Part shown: piece after piece, positions 61,212 through 64,000 of the stretch | Position numbering within the stretch: the stretch's first letter is position 1 | How the letters are laid out: every line of letters begins with the position of its first letter | Assembly: GCF_005795905.1 (NCBI RefSeq) | Contig: NZ_VAWE01000001.1 | Coordinates: forward strand, 3,952,001 to 4,016,000 | Direction: 5' to 3' | DNA: 64,000 nt | Source: Streptomyces marianii | Lineage (GTDB): Bacteria > Actinomycetota > Actinomycetes > Streptomycetales > Streptomycetaceae | Notes under the pieces: model-generated | What the model was told of the DNA's origin: nothing | The model's database searches: none | Seen by the model: the letters and a program-made list of their open reading frames with translations, nothing else | Made by a program: the position numbers and the translations under genes

Positions 61212-61952
61212 ATGCCCTACATAGCCGTGACCGCCCTGAGCGACGTCGGGCTGATCCGGGAGCACAACGAGGACAGTCTCGTCGCCGGCCCCTGGACCCT
61301 GTGCGGCACCGTGACGGAGAACCCGCAGACGCTGCTCTTCCCGCTGGGCACCCCGCTCGTCGCCGCCGTCGCCGACGGGCTCGGCGGTCAGCCCGCCGGT
61401 GAGGTGGCCAGCGCGCTCGTCGTACGGCAGCTCGCCGCGCTCGGTCCCGCACTGGACGACCAGGACGCCGTCAACGAGGCGCTGAACATGTGCAACCACA
61501 TGGTGTACTCGGCCGCCGACGACAACCCCGACCTGCTCACGATGGGCACCACGATCGCGGGCGTCGTCGTCCTGCCCGGCTCGGTGACGGTGTTCAACGT
61601 CGGCGACAGCAGGGTCTACGCCGCGGCCGAGGACGGACTGCGGCAGCTGAGCGTGGACGACAGCCCACCGGCGGCGCCGGGACGGCGCGTCACGACGGCG
61701 GTCACCCAGACGCTCGGCGGCGGCCCCTCCTACACTCCCGTCACTCCCCATGTCACGACCACCTCACTGTCCCCGGGCGGCCGCTGCCTGGTGTGCACCG
61801 ACGGTCTGACCGACCCGGTGCCGGACGAGGAACTCCACGCCCTGCTGCGGGTGCACGACGACGGCAGGGCCGCCTACGAACTGTGGAAGGCCGCCATCGA
61901 GGCGGGCGGGCCGGACAACATCACGCTGGCGCTGGTCCGCATCGGCGAGTAG
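61212..61952 (+). CDS. PP2C-family Ser/Thr protein phosphatase
   Basis: 246 residues, ATG after GAGG. The metal-binding pattern is DVGLIREHNEDSLV, VAAVADGLGGQPAGEVASAL, FNVGDSRVYAA, LVCTDGLTDPVPDEELHALL and GGPDNITLALV, complete for PP2C. It reverses Hanks-type kinase phosphorylation. A remnant of a collagen-like gene meets its 3' end on the other strand. Confidence 0.95.
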   Translation: MPYIAVTALSDVGLIREHNEDSLVAGPWTLCGTVTENPQTLLFPLGTPLVAAVADGLGGQPAGEVASALVVRQLAALGPALDDQDAVNEALNMCNHMVYSAADDNPDLLTMGTTIAGVVVLPGSVTVFNVGDSRVYAAAEDGLRQLSVDDSPPAAPGRRVTTAVTQTLGGGPSYTPVTPHVTTTSLSPGGRCLVCTDGLTDPVPDEELHALLRVHDDGRAAYELWKAAIEAGGPDNITLALVRIGE

Positions 61953-61954
61953 CG

Positions 61955-62250
61955 GTGACCCACCCGCGGCGAGGACCGAGGCGGTCGCCCTCCCCCCGGT
62001 GGCGGGACCCGTGCCGACGGACACCGGCGCGCCGTCCTCGACGTCGATGGCGACGGGGTCGCTGCTGTCGTAGCCGCCGCCGATGGCGATGTCGTTGCCC
62101 AAGGGCTGTCGAGGTGACGTCCAAGTCCACGTCGTCGGTCGCGACCGGGCCTGTCACGACGCAGGTGTCGAACTCACCCTCGGGGCCGGCCGGCCCGGGA
62201 AGGCCCTGCGGACCCTGCGGGCCACGCTCGCCGCGCTCGCCACGGCGGAA
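61955..62250 (-). pseudogene. Collagen-like (Gly-X-Y) surface-protein remnant
   Basis: On the minus strand the frame reads FRRGERGERGPQGPQGLPGP then AGPEGEFDTCVVTGPVATDD: eight Gly-X-Y triplets and a C-terminal domain start. After DVDLDVTSTALG (nt about 62098) the protein continues in another frame: NDIAIGGGYDSSDPVAIDVE, then DGAPVSVGTG. A stop lies just upstream of the first triplets (62262) and no start is present. So both the N-terminus and frame are lost. The C-terminal GGGYD...PV pattern resembles actinomycete collagen-like proteins. Confidence 0.6.
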
Positions 62251-62302
62251 CGAAATATTTGCCCATCACACGAGTACCGGCCGCCCGTTGATCGGGCCCG
62301 CC

Positions 62303-62716
62303 TCAGCACTCCATCAGATCCAGCGCGTGCTTGACCGAGAGGGCGCACAGAAAGAGCCGCCGGGAAATCTCGGCGGCAATCAGATCGCGTACCGGGGAGG
62401 ACGGGTGGACCAGGACGATGTTCCGGTCGTGGCGGTTCCAGGAGAGAAAGAGCTCCAGCAACTCGTTGTCGCACTCGGTGATTTCCGCGCAGTCGACGAC
62501 GAGCCGCGAGTACCCGGACTTCACGGCGACGGTCAGCATCAGCCGCAGGGGGTAGACGCTTTCGCGGTCGACCACCCCCCGGAGGGCGATGACCAGCGTG
62601 CGGTCGATGGTCCGGCAGTAGGAGATGGCCGGTGGGTCGTTCCGCCGCCCGGGAGTGCCGCAGGGGCCAGGGTCCGCGGTATCCGAATGCACCGCGACCG
62701 ACGCTGCGACTGTCAT
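62303..62716 (-). CDS. STAS-domain protein without phosphorylatable Ser
   Basis: 137 residues, ATG. The STAS core is TLVIALRGVVDRESVYPLRL, MLTVAVKSGYSRLVVDCAEI and LVHPSSPVRDLIAAE. The Ser/Thr that SpoIIAA-type proteins carry after the second strand (DCSxxxFxDSSG) is here TECDNELLEL, with Asn. So classical phosphorylation-dependent switching is unlikely. Some Streptomyces STAS proteins work as permanent antagonists. Single gene; no kinase adjacent. Confidence 0.85.
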   Translation of the reverse strand: MTVAASVAVHSDTADPGPCGTPGRRNDPPAISYCRTIDRTLVIALRGVVDRESVYPLRLMLTVAVKSGYSRLVVDCAEITECDNELLELFLSWNRHDRNIVLVHPSSPVRDLIAAEISRRLFLCALSVKHALDLMEC

Positions 62717-62941
62717 GCTGCTGTACCCCTTCGCGGTGTGCCGCCCGAATGCCGCTCTACAACTACCGTAAAAGTGCCGGGAACTGCATCCGGGGAACGA
62801 TCCATACGGGTGACGGCGGCCGGTTCCATTCGGCCGCGGCGGAGATCTGCTTTCCGTATCAACTGGCCTCTCCGGCGCACCGCCCGGCTCGCACCCCGGG
62901 CGTCGACGTGTCCATCGGCGCGGGAAATCGTTTTGTCATCG
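62717..62941. other. Promoter region between divergent STAS and hypothetical genes
   Basis: 225 bp, AT-richer than its surroundings (TACAACTACCGTAAAAGTGC). Promoters of both genes should lie here. No inverted repeat stands out. Confidence 0.4.
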
Positions 62942-63382
62942 ATGAATTCTTCCAACACTTCGCCGCCTTCCGGCTCTTCGGACTCCCTGGCCCCACCGGC
63001 CCCCCACACCGGGGTCCTGGCGTGGGAGCGCCGTCCCGGTTCCGAGCGGTCCGGCCCTCGTCACCGCGGCACGGGCGAACTCGCCCAGACACCGGTGTAC
63101 GGGCAACTGGTGTCCGAGTGGCGGGCGCGCGGGGCGATGCTGCCGGGCGCCCGTGATCCGCAGTGGGACCGGCTGGTCTCCCTCCGCGCCTTCGAGGAGG
63201 ACACCCAGCGGACGCTCCGCATGCTCCGGCTGGAGCGGGATCCGCTGCCGCTCCTGCCCGACGCGGAGGCGCGGCTGGCCAACGGGGACGCCGACCACCC
63301 GGTCGCGGGTGCGGTCGCGCACCTGGCGGGGTCCCTCAGGACCGGCTCCGCCCCGCCGCACCGGCGCTACCCGTCCCCGTAG
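62942..63382 (+). CDS. Hypothetical protein
   Basis: 146 residues from MNSSNTSPPS; the frame is open upstream, so the start is not certain. Low-complexity start of Ser/Pro, then a helical body: GELAQTPVYGQLVSEWRARG, AMLPGARDPQWDRLVSLRAF, EEDTQRTLRMLRLERDPLPL. No family is recognised. Codon use and amino-acid mix fit a real gene. Confidence 0.6.
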   Translation: MNSSNTSPPSGSSDSLAPPAPHTGVLAWERRPGSERSGPRHRGTGELAQTPVYGQLVSEWRARGAMLPGARDPQWDRLVSLRAFEEDTQRTLRMLRLERDPLPLLPDAEARLANGDADHPVAGAVAHLAGSLRTGSAPPHRRYPSP

Positions 63383-63481
63383 CCACGACCGTGCATCGTG
63401 AAAACTTGAGCCATTGGAGCTCATCGTGTGAATTCTCGGGCGAGTGCGAGTCCCGGACCCGCGTGAAGCGTTTGTGCGTAT

Positions 63482-64000
63482 GTGGAACCGCGAGAGTTGT
63501 GGGAAAGAAATACAGTCCTTGCGAATGCCTTCTGCACCAGCGACGACCGGGTGCGGCTGGCCCAGAGCGCACTCGACGAGGCCCAGGCCGACCGTACGAG
63601 GATGCTGGCCGCATTCGCGGTGGTGGTCGGCGACGACGGCACCGTCGCCGGCATGATGGGCCTGCCGGAACGCGAGGTCAGGGTTGCCCGCAGGACCGTC
63701 GGCCGGGAAGGCGCGCGTACCGTCGCGGCAAATCTACTGACACGAATGTCGGACCAGTCGGCCGACACGGACGGGGAACCCGTGCAGACGGCCGGGGAGA
63801 CCACGGCGTCTTTTCCCCGGGCGGAGCCGGCCGCGGTGCCGGCCTCGGCTCCGCCCGTGTCCCCGTACGCCACCGCACAGCCGTCGCAGCCGACCGGTAC
63901 CTATTCGGTTCCGGTGGTCGAGGAACAGATCTGGGCCGAACCCGTCCAGCCCGTTCCGTCCACGCAGCCCGCGAGTCCCGTCTGGTCTCCCTCGATGGAT
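63482..64000 (+). CDS. Hypothetical protein with HTH-like start and Pro-rich tail (3' partial)
   Basis: The frame from GTG 63482 (VEPRELWERNTVLANAFCTS) stays open to the window edge, 173 codons. The N-terminal part RVRLAQSALDEAQADRTRML, then VAGMMGLPEREVRVARRTVG looks like a helix-turn-helix related to sigma-factor region 4. After residue 90 it becomes Pro/Ala/Ser/Thr-rich (PVSPYATAQPSQPTGTYSVP). The start is weakly supported (no strong ribosome-binding site; TTG at 63497 is an alternative). The protein continues outside the window. Confidence 0.65.
   Translation, partial: MEPRELWERNTVLANAFCTSDDRVRLAQSALDEAQADRTRMLAAFAVVVGDDGTVAGMMGLPEREVRVARRTVGREGARTVAANLLTRMSDQSADTDGEPVQTAGETTASFPRAEPAAVPASAPPVSPYATAQPSQPTGTYSVPVVEEQIWAEPVQPVPSTQPASPVWSPSMD

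Overview
The window is high-GC actinomycete DNA, almost certainly Streptomyces. The signs are GTG/TTG starts, many operons with 4-bp ATGA/GTGA overlaps, two DUF5994 proteins around a SpoIIE phosphatase, an ECF41 (SigJ-type) sigma factor, a CspA-type cold-shock protein and several HATPase/STAS/PP2C partner-switching proteins. No rRNA, complete tRNA or CRISPR array was seen. The only tRNA trace is the 3' half of a tRNA-Gly(CCC), probably an attachment-site scar.

Layout. 1-2.5 kb: ABC exporter operon cut by the window edge. 2.6-13.4 kb: a probable island between the tRNA-Gly(CCC) 3' half (2633-2673) and a diverged copy of it (13319-13383). It carries an ISL3-type insertion sequence and a compact cluster: flavoprotein and XRE regulator one way; HATPase, MurA-like enolpyruvyl transferase, 5'-nucleotidase-like phosphoesterase, two dCTP-deaminase-like proteins, glycosyltransferase and serine hydrolase the other way. 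The second deaminase-like gene, the glycosyltransferase and the transposase are frameshifted. 13.5-18 kb: partner-switching and cold-shock genes. 18.3-19.75 kb: a complete ISAs1-type element, followed by an alanyl-tRNA synthetase fragment. 20.4-26.6 kb: SHOCT protein, anchored protein, heavy-metal P-type ATPase, FAD oxidoreductase and ECF41 sigma factor. 27-30 kb: small membrane and secreted proteins and a self-regulated winged-helix pair. 30.2-33.2 kb: Trk/Ktr potassium uptake genes beside the wreck of a Kdp operon. 33.7-41.6 kb: HxlR regulator with imine-reductase-like enzyme, CMD protein, two hydrolases, excalibur protein, and a sulfatase-fold membrane protein.

42.4-50.4 kb is a second biosynthetic locus: CDP-alcohol phosphatidyltransferase, zinc-less dehydrogenase, PTPS/QueD-like enzyme, glycosyltransferase, methyltransferase, flippase-like membrane protein, RibD-type reductase, creatininase-family hydrolase and a GTP cyclohydrolase II homologue. 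The cyclohydrolase has Met instead of Tyr at the position known to switch the product from APy to formyl-retaining FAPy. With the creatininase-family protein as likely deformylase, the locus probably makes a pyrimidine or pteridine metabolite from GTP.

50.7-64 kb: ArsR-type regulator with a membrane partner, pstSCAB phosphate uptake, DUF72, PH-domain protein, beta-propeller phytase, DoxX, CorA, PP2C phosphatase, a collagen-like gene remnant, STAS protein, and two genes of unknown function, the last cut by the window edge.

The two loci most likely to be undescribed are the enolpyruvyl-transferase/deaminase-like island and the FAPy-type GTP cyclohydrolase cluster.
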